Below are positions 1 to 11,193 of a DNA stretch of 64,000 bases, piece after piece. The translations under genes were made by a program, and so were the position numbers. Source of the stretch: Polyporus tsugae. Taxonomy: Eukaryota > Basidiomycota > Agaricomycetes > Polyporales > Polyporaceae. Below the pieces are notes generated by a model. That model made no database searches and was not told where the DNA came from. It saw only the letters and a program-made list of their open reading frames with translations. The DNA is taken from positions 1,426,001-1,490,000 of the forward strand of contig JAHRBS010000009.1 in NCBI GenBank assembly GCA_024305745.1, given 5' to 3'. The first letter of the stretch is position 1. Each line of letters opens with the position of its first letter.

Positions 1-2167
1 CACACCTGTCAGATGAATGCCTGATCAACGTGCTCCAAACAGGAAGGACAACACAGCCCATACTCACCAGAGCCACCCAGCTCAAGTCTTCCTCGGAGGT
101 CGACATTGTCAGGTCCCCACACGCACAGAACACCCGCCCTTCCTCCACGAGCTCGTCCAGCTGCTCCATGTCCCTATCATCCCTCGGCAGGCCGTTTTTC
201 ATCAACACCACGAGGATCTTCTCTACGACCTCAGAACCCTCCTCCCACATCTCAGCCTTGTACTCCCCCTGACTCTCTCCCCACGTGCCGATGGTCGTCC
301 ACACCGACGTTCCCTGGTGTTTGTTCTGCCAATGCACATTGATATCCGGGAAGGCATACGGGTGCTTGCCACACTCCGCACACATGAAGAGTGCTGTCGG
401 GCACAGGAGGATCTCCTCCTGGTGTGCCAATCAGTCCTCCATCCATGGCTCCCCCTGCGTGCCCCTCCCCATCCTCCGCCTCCTCAGCTCCTCCTTGCGC
501 CAGCCCCTTCCCGGCCTCGGCCTCGGCCGCCGCCTCCCCTCCTCAGCACGGCGCCACTCCCACCGCTCGAGCGCCCCCGTGAGAGAGCGCATCACCCGCT
601 GCTCGTACCCCAGCAGCCTGTTCACAATGAACGGCCCCGCGAACTCCTCGTCCATGATCGTGCCAACGCTGAGCGGGCCCCGCCCATCGTCGTCACGCAT
701 CAACGGCTCCCACAGCTTCGACTTGTTGTGCACGTTTGGCAGCCAGGCGGGGTCCATTGCCACAAGGTTAGGGTGCGCCTGCAGGAGGGCCTGGTGCCAC
801 TCCGCCACCTGCGTGAAGCGGCCCCGGACGCGGGCTTTGCGGCCTCAATGGCCGCGCTGCTCGAGCGAGAGCCATTCCACGGTGAGCTGGGTGTGCGATT
901 TCGGGGGGTTGCGGTGCAGGCGCAATGGGGTGTGGGTGTGCTCTTCAAGAGCGGATGAAGGGGGGTCAGTGTTTGTCGTCGATGCACTGGCAGAACGACG
1001 ATCTTCCGGCCCTTTGCCGCTCAGGTAGCCCGTGAAGGCAGGATTCTCCGGTGCACAGACCTCGTCCCAGTCACAGCCAAACACCTGGTGAGATTCCACG
1101 TTTCAGAACAGTTCCTTGATGCTGGTTCGAGTCAGGTGCTGTGTGGAATGAAAGGTCAGCCCGAAACCACTCACCGAAAGAAGTCGGGCCCGCTGGCGGG
1201 TGAAGCACAGTAGTTGTCCCATGCATGGATGAGGACGGCATGCTGCAGTGTGAATCTAACATGAGCCCAAGGATGGTGCCAAAGAACGCTGGCTCACCAT
1301 TTGCCTCATTATGATGTAGTTTGCACGTGTTTTCATGAGTTGGTTGAGCTGTGCGATGTCTTCGGGTGCAGGGAGTGGCCAGAGGAGGCGTAGGATTGCC
1401 TCCAGCTCGAGCTTGAAGTAAAAGTCTTCTTTGAGATGATAGAGTGGATTGATCCTATCGAAGGACAAGTCTAGATTGGCAAAGTCTGTGCATATACAGA
1501 TGTCGCATTAGGTTAACCAGAGTGAAGTGGAGCGGAGCTAGACACGCACCGAAGACGTTAGCAGCTGGGACGAGCATGAGGATGACGTCGCAGATCATGT
1601 CGTGGGAGGCCCGTGGCAGGGCTTTGGACACTTCCATGCCTTCTATGACGCTGATGGTCGGGGAAGGATGGGCAAAGGACGCTGTGTGCCAATTGACAGG
1701 GTACTCACTTTGCTTTGTAGCACAGCTCGCACATCCGAAGGCGGAGGGCATAGTCCGCCCAAAATGCGTCCTTTGCACCACATCCCTATAATATACAGCT
1801 GTCAGCACTCGTATGCTACCACAGGCACTGTGTAGACGCACAAAGCAATATTGCCCAAATACGAGTGCCGCATACAATGGCTCACACATGTCACTTGGAC
1901 ACGGAGGAAGCTCGGGGACGTTACCTAGGATGATCCTCCAGGTTGTATGGCTACTACTGGACATAAAGAGCCCACAGAGCGGTTTCGATGTCTGTGAGAG
2001 GTGAATGAGGTCCAGTGGATAGACATAGGATGCAATCTAAAAGAGCCAAGATCCGGGGATAAGCATGGCACAAATGATGAGTATCAGGCACATACCTCGA
2101 TGAGGATATCAAGAGGTAGGTTGGGGTATCTCCGTAGCGCGGTGGCAAAATGAACGGAGGATGGCAT
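1..2167 (-). pseudogene. F-box/zinc-cluster protein, copy A (premature stop, 3' end off the window)
   Basis: One of at least four related genes here. F-box proteins recruit substrates to SCF ubiquitin ligases; that role is inferred from the family. Readable exons on the minus strand: 2167-2096 (Met to LPLDILIE), 2036-1842 (F-box remainder, PLDLIHLSQTSK, then PELPPCPSDMCEPLY), 1785-1709 (CGA...DYALRLRMCELCY cysteine cluster), 1650-1550 and 1485-1298. A C-terminal exon holds a finger-like FMCAEC...HWQNKH and VFCACGD. It is followed by an intron (67-6) whose acceptor leaves the last exon at the window edge. An in-frame TGA at 847-845 interrupts GRKARVRGRF, which aligns with an uninterrupted stretch in copy D. 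Boundaries between about 1300 and 1100 are unresolved. The TGA could come from CGA by CpG transition. Probably a recent pseudogene. Confidence 0.7.
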
Positions 2168-3717
2168 TGCTTTGTGCTCCCGGTGTGGCGTGTCAGAGGA
2201 GACACATCGCAGTGTGGCTGCTTCCAGAAATTCTGTGGTCCATTCAGCTTGGGAGATAAAAACAGCTGTACAGAATACACTGCTCACCTGCTTAAATATC
2301 CCAATGCCTTTTGGGTGCAATCGTGTCGTGTTGATCTCCATCGGCAAGCTTGAAACAGGAGCTTGGTCACAGTTGAACGCCAGGGGGTACGCAGCGGCAT
2401 ATATTCGCGTGGCTCACCTGTTCAGTCGTTTATCAACTGGTTCGGGTAGCATAAGGATCTCGTGCTCTGCAAACATTCTAGACGGCCCTGAGGATTGTGG
2501 AGGTGAGGGTGAAGAGGATAAAGCATCCATCCGACGACGTGACGATGAGCGTCAGTTGTGCAGATTTAGGGCAGGTCAATGCGCGACTGACGCTCAACGA
2601 TGCCAGACCGAGAACAAGTGAACTATGGATCATCATCCGCCGGATTTAGCGCCGGAATACGCAATCCTCCAGAAGAGCAACTTAAGGACTCCACAGGAAG
2701 CTTTCATGCAATTTCAGATAATTGTTGACCTTGCGAAGCTTTAACATCAATGGATGCTACCCTGACCCACAAGGAGGTTAGCATAGCAGTATTTCGAGTT
2801 CATGTTGCCTGTATTTGCCTTAAGCCATCCAATGCTAACCGTGTTTTCAGTTGGATGAAAGGTATTGACTATCCAAGACTATCGGGCATCTAGTCAGCAA
2901 CACATGAGTTCTACGTTGGGCTGGCCTCTTTCCTTTATTTATGAGGTGGATGCCCCAATTCCCTGAACGCAATTGGTGCATCCGTTACTATATTACTGGT
3001 TAACCGTTAGGCTACCACCGAAGACAGTGTTGAGAAAGCCATGTTCACTCAAGTGTGAGGAATGACTTGAGTTGAAGGGGGGACTGGCCAAGAAGGAGGC
3101 AACAGCAACGTGAATGTGTACTCCTACCCAGAATGTGGGAAGGGTTTTGGTAAAAGAGGTTGGGCTGCCAAGGATTTGCTGGCCAATATCTGGGATGTAG
3201 ATACAGCGTATTCTGAAAGCCATCTACCCTTGCATGTCTCGCGCTTGCAGAGTTCCACGTTAGGGTCGGAGTAACGGTAAATGCGGATACCCTTCAGGTA
3301 TATGCACAAAACGGTAGCTGTGTCCGGTGGAATCTGGCGGAATCTGGCGGATGGTGATCCATAGCCCAGGCTATCAGGCCAGACCTGCCCTAAACAGCAA
3401 GGGCACAAGCTCAGGCCTCAGGACTCAGGCTCAAGCCTCCGAGGCAAGGTGCTTGGACTCCAACACAATCTTTGCCATCATTGACACTCAAGCGGGTCAA
3501 ATGTCTGCCCCAAGTACAGTCAATGCAAGGTTAGCCAAGTAAGTCATCTTATGCAGGTCAATTGTGTCTTCTCATAAACGCTAGCTTGAACACCACCGCA
3601 GGTACTTGGAACAAACAGAGTCTTACTTCCGAGTCGCCGCCCTAGGACGAGCCGGGTGTCATCCATGCCACTACGACAACGTGGTTGAAGGTGTGTACTG
3701 CTAGTACATAGATCGCA
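2168..3717. other. Intergenic stretch without a recognised gene
   Basis: About 1.5 kb between F-box copies A and B. Several open frames of 60-150 codons exist on both strands, but none shows a known motif, plausible exon chain or family similarity. Short imperfect repeats of GGAATCTGGC occur near 3328-3350. Confidence 0.5.
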
Positions 3718-3931
3718 ATGTGCCCCGAGACAAGGTGCTTATACGCGATCATAACGTTTGCACGGGCATCGCAGTACATTCCACCTGCTTGCCTCAGCCC
3801 TCCACCCCCACCAACCACCATGAAGCAAACAAAAATCCCACATTTCTTCCATGGTTGGAGATCAAAGCTTCCAAACCTGCCCCTAGATGTTCTCCTCAAA
3901 GTGAGTCGTGCACAAATCGTCACATGAGCTT

Positions 3932-3936
3932 GTACC
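3932..3936. repeat. Target-site duplication GTACC, left copy
   Basis: GTACC immediately precedes the left LTR and recurs immediately after the right LTR at 11194-11198. Five base pairs is the usual duplication for Ty3/gypsy integrases, and its perfect match shows the two LTRs belong to one insertion event. Confidence 0.92.
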
Positions 3937-4142
3937 TGTTACGATACGACTCTTACGAGCTAGTGCGCCTAGTAGTACCACCTGTAATGACCATTACGAC
4001 CTACCCTGAAGTACCTGGTCCGTGCGCAGGCTTCAGCACAATATATAAACCCCTTGGTAGCTGCGGTAGTTCCCTAGCTTCGAGTTGGTCTTTAGTCCTC
4101 TCAGTCCTTCGCTTATTGCTAGTGTATGGTCTGACCTTACCA
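3937..4142 (+). repeat. Left LTR (206 bp)
   Basis: Starts TGTTACGATACG and ends CTTACCA, matching 10988-11193 except for eight transitions. It contains a TATA box (4042-4049) about 34 nt upstream of the proposed RNA start near 4076. Confidence 0.95.
4042..4086 (+). promoter_or_regulatory. LTR TATA box and inferred transcript start
   Basis: TATATAAA at 4042-4049 lies about 34 nt before AGCTTCGAGTT at 4076-4086. That spacing fits a TATA-directed start, and the 4075-4086 segment is exactly complementary to the primer site just inside the LTR, so it would form the 5' end of the element RNA. The start itself is inferred, not seen. Confidence 0.6.
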
Positions 4143-4143
4143 T

Positions 4144-4155
4144 AACTCGAAGCTA
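4144..4155 (+). other. Self-complementary primer-binding site
   Basis: AACTCGAAGCTA begins one base after the LTR. It is the exact reverse complement of 4075-4086 within the LTR and does not begin with the TGG expected when a tRNA CCA end primes. Self-priming of this kind is established for Tf1 of fission yeast and proposed for related chromodomain elements. Confidence 0.65.
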
Positions 4156-5232
4156 CCCTCTCATCGACACATGGCGCACCATCTTCATTGCCAACTGTGG
4201 CGTCCTCATCATCCTCCACTCCTCTCACCATCCCAAACACCCAGCTCGTTGTGCGTCTCGCCGACGGCACCACCCATCACCTCATCCCTATCGACACCCT
4301 CACAGATTCATTGCCGCCGTCTCCGTCGTTGACACCACCAATCCCAATCCCACCCCCGCACCTCCGTCATTGGTCCCCAGCTCCCGCCATTGACTCCGAC
4401 TCCGACTCCGCCAAATCTGTCACCGCCATCAACTCTGACTCAGACTCAGACTCCGACGTTGGCATAGACAACCCGACCACCCTCATCACCGTTTCCTGAC
4501 ATATCAACCCAGCGCATGCCGCCTTCCTCCAAACAAGGATCAACACCCCGCTGTTCCAAGGAACAGAAGTCATGGCGTACGTCTCCCGTTCCCTCTACCC
4601 CGTCGTCCCCGGACACGTCATCTTCTGTTTCTCCGCCACCCCGACGTCCCCCGCCTATTCCCTTTACGGCATCACCGCATTAGTATAGCCCACCTATTGG
4701 GTATTCCATATAACCCTTATACCTTATGTCACCGATCAGACCGCTACATTACACGTATCCATTCTACCGAGTAGTCAGTGACCACATGTCACAACTCGGC
4801 GCAGGAGACCCCGGTTAGCCATACCGCGGTAAAACTGCTACTATAAAGACCTATATCACACGCACACGCACACGCACCGTACGCTTACCCACACCTTCTT
4901 TATATCTAGTGAATGGACCCTTGGGATCTGCTGCTTGATTCGTACCCAACTCCGTCTCCATCACCTCCACCGGTCCTCCATGCTATATACGCATGGGAAG
5001 CTAGGGAAACACGGCTTGCGCAGAACAGCGGCACTGTCAATTCCAGAAATCAGACAACGTCCGAGTCGACGCACACATCCTCGACAACAATCTCCATCAG
5101 TGCCATCAACAACCGTGCCCCCACCGGTACAACAGCTCAAATTCCTCTGAATTCCGATCCCCGCAATACATCCCCATCCCGTGTGAACCACTGACAGACC
5201 AAACACTGGAACCAACAGCTCCGGTACCTAGA
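4156..5232 (+). other. Retrotransposon leader and upstream reading frames
   Basis: This is unusually long for a leader. An open frame at 4188-4499 is Ser/Pro/Asp rich with a repeated Asp-Ser tract, and similar frame continues with stops to about 4680. A 93-codon frame at 4913-5194 precedes gag. A CA repeat lies near 4858-4878 and a TATA-like element near 4841. Whether this is degenerate gag N-terminus or inserted sequence cannot be told here. Confidence 0.35.
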
Positions 5233-6909
5233 GTGACTCACACAAGAACTTGTGCACGTCAGCCGACCACTGAGCCCGTTGAGCATCCCAGAAGTCCGTA
5301 CCCATGCACCCATCCAGAACGTCAGCGAGAGCCTTCCCCTCCTCCCACACACATCCCCATCCCCGTCCAAGTCGCGGGATCCACAGAAGCGTCCCCGGTC
5401 ACCGGAAGTAGCCGATTCGAGTACCGAGAGCTCCTGGAAGAACCCTCGCCTCCAACAGACTCCGACGACGATCAGGAACCCTCTAGACATCATAGATCAG
5501 ACTCAGACAGATTTATCTGTGCCCTCAAGAACCTCGGCCTCTGTGCTTCCCCCACGACCACAGGACCCCTATCCGCTCCCCAAAACCCCATCCAGCCTCC
5601 CGTCCAAACCGCCATCATCAGCCAACCACCCCGCACTCATCGAGCAATGGCGCAAACACATTCATTCGACGCGGCAATGCAAGCGTGGATCTCAGGGGAG
5701 ATCGCAAACTTCATCACAGCAATCCAACCGCAGCGTGGAGGCAGGAACCACGCCCCGCCTAGACTCGCCCAGCCTGAGTACTTCGACGGCATCAGCCCAG
5801 ACTTCGAACAGTGGAAGTCTGATGTCCAGGTCTATGTGGCCGGCTTGGACAAAGATCCAGCAATATCTGCCATCTTAGGGCTGATTCGTGGGACAAACGT
5901 AAATAGGTGGAAGCGTAATCTCGTACAGGACAAATTTGTGGCAAATGGGAATAGATGGAACTATACGGACATAGCGGCAATCTGGGCCGAATTGACGGCG
6001 AAGTTTAGACCAATAAACTACGTCAATGACGCGATCATCGCACTTGATCAGATTCACATGGGCAACCACCGGGCCAAAGACTTCTTTGACAAATGGGAAG
6101 ATCTGACAGCCCATGCTATGGAAGACAAAGACACGGCCAACAATATTTACTGGCTCAAAAATGCGCTACCATCCAGCTACCTAGTTGTGATCAGCACGAT
6201 GCCGGTAAAGCCCATCACCTACGCCCAGTGGAAGTCTACAATCATCGCCATGGACAACGATCGCATCATCTTCAATTGTCAGATCCGTGACTTCACACGC
6301 CGACCAACCCCGCAACACCTGCCCCCACGCGCACCACCTCGCTACCCGCCACCAAATGCTCCCCCACGTTACAGTTACCCTCCTCCACGATACCCATAAC
6401 ATGCCCCAGTGTTCCCTCCCTCACAGTATCCGCCATACGCCCCACTCCCACAATACCCTCCGCCCCGGCCATACAACCCGCCACGTCCCCAAGTACCCAT
6501 AATGCCGGGAGACAGACGCACAGGTGCAGGGGTCACATATGGAGGAGCCGGACAGCCGATGGACATCGATCGGCTCAGGGCCCGGCCATGCCAAAAGTGC
6601 AGTGCAAAGCAAACCAAGAAGGGCTTGTGCAGAGACATGTGGCATATCCCCAACCAAACCGGCGCAGCTGCGGTACAGAAACGCAGATGGGAAGAACGCG
6701 ACAGTCACGAGGAATTCCTTGAAGAGGTCAGATGTTTCCATCAAGAAGACCCCGAGGACTTCCTTGCGCAGATTGCCGGGGTAACAGTCCCTACCTATCA
6801 CAAGGAACCAGAACCACAGCACGCACCGGAGGAATACATGGATGGATATAACGAGATACGGTACCAGATGGACGAGTATGAGCAGCATTTTCCCTACGGT
6901 CCCACGTGA
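5233..6909 (+). pseudogene. Retrotransposon gag
   Basis: Structural capsid protein of the element. The frame 5233-6399 holds a Pro/Ser-rich N-terminus and a helical Ty3-type gag core (DFEQWKSDVQVYVAGL..., RWKRNLVQ, FDKWEDLTAHAM) at about residues 190-360, followed by repeated PPRYPPP-type motifs. A TAA at 6397-6399 interrupts it. The same frame resumes at 6400 and runs to 6909 with more Pro/Tyr repeats and a Cys/His-containing stretch (CQKCSAKQTKKGLCRDMWH), possibly a divergent nucleic-acid-binding knuckle. Pol starts in another frame about 300 nt later. Confidence 0.8.
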
Positions 6910-7213
6910 GCGCACACACGCGACGACCATCATTCTACGATAGTTTTCAGAATTGGTTTTCTGTTTTGGACTCCGATGTACCCGTCCCGGGTTGTACGAT
7001 ACCTATGCCTACTTATTCACCGGACAACTTCACCACTCCCCATCCTACTCAGTTACCCACTGTACTTATTAAAAATAACGAAACGACTGATCGTCGGAGC
7101 CAACCTACAGGCAACGATCAGCGTGGCGGGTTAGAACCCGTACTTAATTTCTCGTCCAAAAATAACAAAAAGTTGAAAAAACTCCTAGTGCACCCATTAA
7201 CGCCATCCGAGTA

Positions 7214-7687
7214 ATGTCCTACGGTCCGACGTACTTCAAAGTCACACGAGGTACCGGAAGCAAACAACTGGACATACCGGTCATGCTCAAAAACCTAGAA
7301 ACTCTTCAGGTTTACGACACTAAGGCTCTCTGCAATACCGGTTGTACCGGTTCGTGTATCAACAGAAACTTCGTTCAGCATGCAGGCCTATCACCTAAAC
7401 CATTTCCACATCCCATCGACGTGTTCAATGCCAATGGATCTCCCAACATAGGTGGCAGAATCACGCATTACGTTGACGTACAACTACAGATCAGAGACCA
7501 TGTGGAACAAATCCCGCTTCTAGTCACTGATCTTGGCAAAATGGACATATATCTTGGGCACGACTGGATTGAGCACCACAATCTGTCGATATATTGGAAG
7601 AACAAAACCATTGAGTTTGACCGATGCCCAAGCACTTGCCATCACATTGTCAGCACTGGTGATCGAATCTTCTCCCTACATACCTGA
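7214..7687 (+). pseudogene. Retrotransposon aspartic protease
   Basis: A retropepsin-like domain of about 157 codons. The active-site triad appears as NTG in ALCNTGCTGSCI, where active elements have D-(S/T)-G, so the catalytic aspartate codon has become AAT. The distal part (YLGHDWIEHHN) keeps the hydrophobic ILG-type motif that precedes the reverse transcriptase in this family. TGA codons at 7685 and 7703 separate it from the rest of pol, which continues in the same frame. Confidence 0.8.
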
Positions 7688-7879
7688 TCGTGGCTTAACG
7701 CCTGATCAGTCCACGTACGTGCAAAAATGTCGGTAGCAATGGAAATCGCAATCAAACAGAATGAGGCCAAGGCAGAACAAACATTCGAGGAAATGATCCC
7801 AGAGTACTATCGAGATTTCCGCGACGTCTTTGACGAAGCAATGTTCTCCACTCTTCCCGAATGACAGCCTTATGACCAT

Positions 7880-9562
7880 GTGATTGAATTGACTGAGAAC
7901 ACTAAACCGTATTGTGGAAAGATATACTCCATGACCCTAGACGAACAACAAGTGCTAGACGTGTTCTTAGAGGAAAACCTATCCACGGGTCGAATTCGTC
8001 CATCAAAATCCTCGTGGGGTGCTCCATTCTTCTTTGTCAAGAAAAAAGACGGCAAACTGCGTCCCATTCAGGACTACAGACAGTTAAACGCCTTGACCAA
8101 GAGGAACGTGTACCCTCTTCCTCTAATGCTAGAAATCCTAGATCGACTGAAAGGAGCCCAGTACTATACCAAGCTGGACATACGTTGGGGATACAACAAT
8201 ATATGCATAGTCGACGGCGATGAGGAAAAAGCAGCGTTTATCACGAATCGTGGCTTATACGAACCTCTCGTCATGTTCTTCGGCTTAACGAATTCCCCAG
8301 CGACTTTCCAAATGATGATGAACTCAATCTTCCAAGATCTGATTCTTCATGGAAAGGTCATTGTGTACTTGGACGACATCATCATCTGTACAGCCGATTT
8401 AGAGGAACACAGACACATAGTGCGACAAGTCCTGCAGATCCTTCGAGACAATCACCTTACGTGTAAACCCCAGAAGTGCGAGTTCGAAACTCAAGAAACC
8501 GAATACTTAGGCCATATCATCACCCCCGGCAAAATCCGCATGGACCCGGGCAAGATCAAAGGTGTCACTGATTGGCCGGTACCCACGTGCAAGCGTGATG
8601 TACAGAGTTTCCTCGGATTCGCAAACTTCTATAGACGGTTTATCAAGGACTTCTCAAAGATCGCTGGACCGCTGAATCGTCTCACGGGTCTTAACAAATG
8701 GACATGGACACTAGAGCATCAACTCGCTTTTGAAGGGATCAAGGGCGCAATCACACACGCCCCCGTACTAGCCATACCCAATGACACGGATCCCTTAAAA
8801 GTAGAATGCGATGCCTCGAACTTTGCGATTGGAGCCGAGCTCTCGCAGTGTCAGAACGGACTATGGAAACCTATTGCCTTCCTATCACATTCCTTAACAC
8901 CTGCACAAAAAGGATACGAGATTTGGGATCGAGAAATGTTGTCAGTTATCACCGCGTTACAGGAGTGGTGTCATTTCCTCCAAAATGCTCGAGAATTCGA
9001 GGTCCATAATGACCACAAAAACCTCGAATACTTCCGAAAACCACAACAGCTAAATGCGCGACAAGCGCATTGGGTGACAACTCTCTCGAATTACCATTTC
9101 AAGTTAATCCATAAACCAGGTCGTAGCATGGGCAAAGTAGACGCTCTGTCTAGACGCGTGGACCACGAGACCGGTCCCGTGATCGAAAACTTCACGTTGC
9201 TCAAGGAACACTGGTTTGCGGCTTCTCATACGATAGACGGAGCAGACAATCTAAAGAAAATGTGTCTGGAACACGTTGATCTTTATGACCGTCTTGTTGT
9301 TGAGAAACTAGGAAAGGACAATGATTGGGAATTAGCCGAGGATGGCTTAATCTACAGGAGGGGGAAAATGGTCATTCCAAACCACCCGGAACTCCGTGGA
9401 CGCGTCATCGCTTCATATCACGATTCAATCACGGCTGGACACCCGGGCGCAGCCAAAACACAAGATCTAATCATGAGATCTTATTGGTGGCCGTCCATTC
9501 AGAAAGATGTTGCCAAGTACGTCGCCGGATGCATCACGTGTCAGCGCGTCAAGATTGATTGA
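7880..9562 (+). pseudogene. Retrotransposon reverse transcriptase, RNase H and integrase zinc finger
   Basis: RNA-templated DNA synthesis and removal of the RNA strand. The frame shows KKKDGKLRPIQDYRQLN and LDIRWGYNNI, FGLTNSPATFQ, and the catalytic VYLDDII near residue 162. RNase H follows (VECDASNFAIGAELSQ near residue 310; SVITALQEWCHFLQ, NDHKNLEYF). The end holds an integrase HHCC finger (H..AGHPGAAKT...WWPS...C.TCQR). The same frame is open upstream to about 7706, broken by TGA at 7862. TGA at 9560 separates it from the integrase core. Length and order are typical for Ty3/gypsy pol. Confidence 0.93.
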
Positions 9563-10333
9563 CAACCACGTGCCGCACCACTCCATCCCAACCCTATTCC
9601 CGATCAGAACTGGCAATTCGTCACCATGGACTATATGACCGGACTACCCAAATGCAACGGACATGATGCCATACTAGTCTTTGTCGATATGAAGTCAAAA
9701 GACTACATCGCTATTCCCTGTTCGAAAATGCTAGACTCGGAAGGACAAGCGAGACTCTTCATCAAACACGTAGTTGTACCCCACAGCCTGCCCAAGCGCA
9801 TATGGTCAGACCGAGGCCCCACCCTCGTTTCCTCGTTCACCAAAGAAGTCTACCGACAGATGGGAATCGAAGGCAATCCCAGCACAGCCTACCATCCCCA
9901 AACCAATGGACAGACCGAGTGCATGAATCAAGAGATCCAGACCTATCTACGGATCTTCATCAATCACAAGCAGGATGACTGGGTCGAATGGCTACCACTA
10001 GCAGAGTTCGCATACCGATGTCGTATACACGCGTCCACAGGGATGTCTCCTTTCTTCATGACTCATGGTCACGAACCCAACACCGGAGTTGAGACTTTGA
10101 AAGACGGCATCAATGAATCCACCAAGCAATTCGCTAAGCGAATGCAACATATCGGGAAGCAAGCAGCGCAGGCGCTGGAGATAGCACAAGAAGCAATGAA
10201 ACAACATTACGACAAGCACCGGCAACCGTCACGAGATTACAAGATAGGTGACTACGTATACATAGACGCACAGAACTTCCCCACCAATCGACCAAATAAA
10301 AAACTCAAGGACAAGTGCTACAGCCCTTTCTGA
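9563..10333 (+). pseudogene. Retrotransposon integrase core
   Basis: Integrates element DNA. Same frame as the reverse transcriptase. The DDE triad is visible: MDYMTGLP with following ILVFVD, IWSDRGPTLVSSF, and YHPQTNGQTECMNQEIQTYL. The GPY/F-like module starts near 10240 (YKIGDYVYID...KCYSPF), where a TGA at 10331 interrupts it. All three catalytic acidic residues appear present, so the core is damaged only by the flanking stops. Confidence 0.92.
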
Positions 10334-10798
10334 GTTGAAGAAAAAGTCGGTGCTAGTGCATATCGCCTAAAGCTCCCACCCAAGTGGAAGTTACGTCATC
10401 CCGTATTCAACGAAGTACTCTTAACCCCTGCACATGATCCCGAATTCCCAAATCAAGGGAAAACCAGTCGAGAAGTACCCACCCTCCTGGAACCCGATCG
10501 AGAAGTCGAATCAATCTTAGATTCAAAGATCGTAGAAGGATCAGGTCGATCTCGTAAAGTTCACTACCTTGTTCAATGGTGTGGACTCACACGAGCTGAC
10601 CGCAAATGGATACCTTTGGATACAGACGAGCTTCAGATGGACGATGCCAAGAAACTCATCACCGCTTTCTACACAGCAAACAAGTTTGCGCCGCACATCC
10701 ACGCTCATTACATACTCACAGCTACAGACAAACATGGACAAATAATCACATACAATACAAACTCTTATGCCTTTTGGACACGCAGATATAATGATTAG
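10334..10798 (+). pseudogene. Retrotransposon GPY/F end and chromodomain
   Basis: Continues the integrase frame after the TGA: VGASAYRLKLPPKWKLRHPV, FNEVLL, then REVESILDSKIV...HYLVQWCGL...DRKWIPLD, which matches a chromodomain (aromatic cage-type strands and final helix). Chromodomains tether integrase of chromoviruses to modified histones and bias insertion. The typical final Trp-Glu-Pro is here KWIPL, so binding may be altered. Ends at a TAG (10796-10798). Confidence 0.8.
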
Positions 10799-10972
10799 AA
10801 AAGACGAAACCCTAATGATAGTAATACACAACAGGACTATGTACGACACTTTGCTTACAATTAGTTAACTCCTTTCATAGTTAACACGAGGAATGATTAT
10901 TCCATCATATGACCCATGGTATTAACGACTACGATACTACTAACACTTTGAGGCTTCCTGGGGACATGAAGC

Positions 10973-10987
10973 TAAAGAGGGGGGTAA
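10973..10987 (+). other. Polypurine tract
   Basis: AAAGAGGGGGG followed by TAA lies directly before the right LTR, where the plus-strand primer of LTR retrotransposons is generated. Confidence 0.7.
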
Positions 10988-11193
10988 TGTTACAATACGA
11001 CTCTTACGAGCTAGCGCGCCTAGTAGTACCACCTGTAACGACCGTTACGACCTACCCTGAAGTACCTGGTCCGTGCGCAGGCTTCAGCACAATATATAAA
11101 CCCCTTGGTAGCTGCGGTAGTTCCCCAGCTTCGAGTTGGTCTTTAGTCCTCTCAGTCCTTCACTTATTGCTAGCGTGTGGTCTGACCTTACCA
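10988..11193 (+). repeat. Right LTR (206 bp)
   Basis: Same length as the left LTR, with eight transitions between them. Six of the eight fall in CpG (or its TpG/CpA product). It is followed by GTACC, the second copy of the target duplication. Confidence 0.95.

Larger units (their letters stand above)
3937..11193 (+). mobile_element. Ty3/gypsy chromovirus-type LTR retrotransposon, decayed
   Basis: A complete 7257-bp element bounded by 206-bp LTRs (TG...CA) and flanked by the 5-bp target duplication GTACC (3932-3936 and 11194-11198). Order of parts: LTR, primer site, gag, protease, reverse transcriptase-RNase H, integrase, C-terminal chromodomain, purine tract, LTR. This order with a chromodomain marks the chromovirus branch of Ty3/gypsy elements. 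Protease to chromodomain is one reading frame (7214-10798) interrupted by five TGA codons (7685, 7703, 7862, 9560, 10331). Gag, in another frame, is interrupted by a TAA at 6397. The LTR copies differ at eight positions, all transitions. It sits inside intron 1 of F-box copy B in the same orientation. It cannot now encode its own proteins without suppression. Confidence 0.95.

Noticed and set aside
17..958. 313-codon plus-strand ORF at the left edge
   Set aside because: It is Pro/Arg/His rich and lies opposite the F-box copy A exons, which carry family motifs on the minus strand.
4850..4880. CA repeat near 4858 as a possible origin or recombination signal
   Set aside because: Short simple repeat in the retrotransposon leader; nothing supports a special role.
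7214..10798. TGA read as sense (recoded) in the retrotransposon pol
   Set aside because: All TGAs in neighbouring intact genes act as normal stops (for example H1, H2 and TOM70), and the CpG pattern and the damaged protease residue point to decay.
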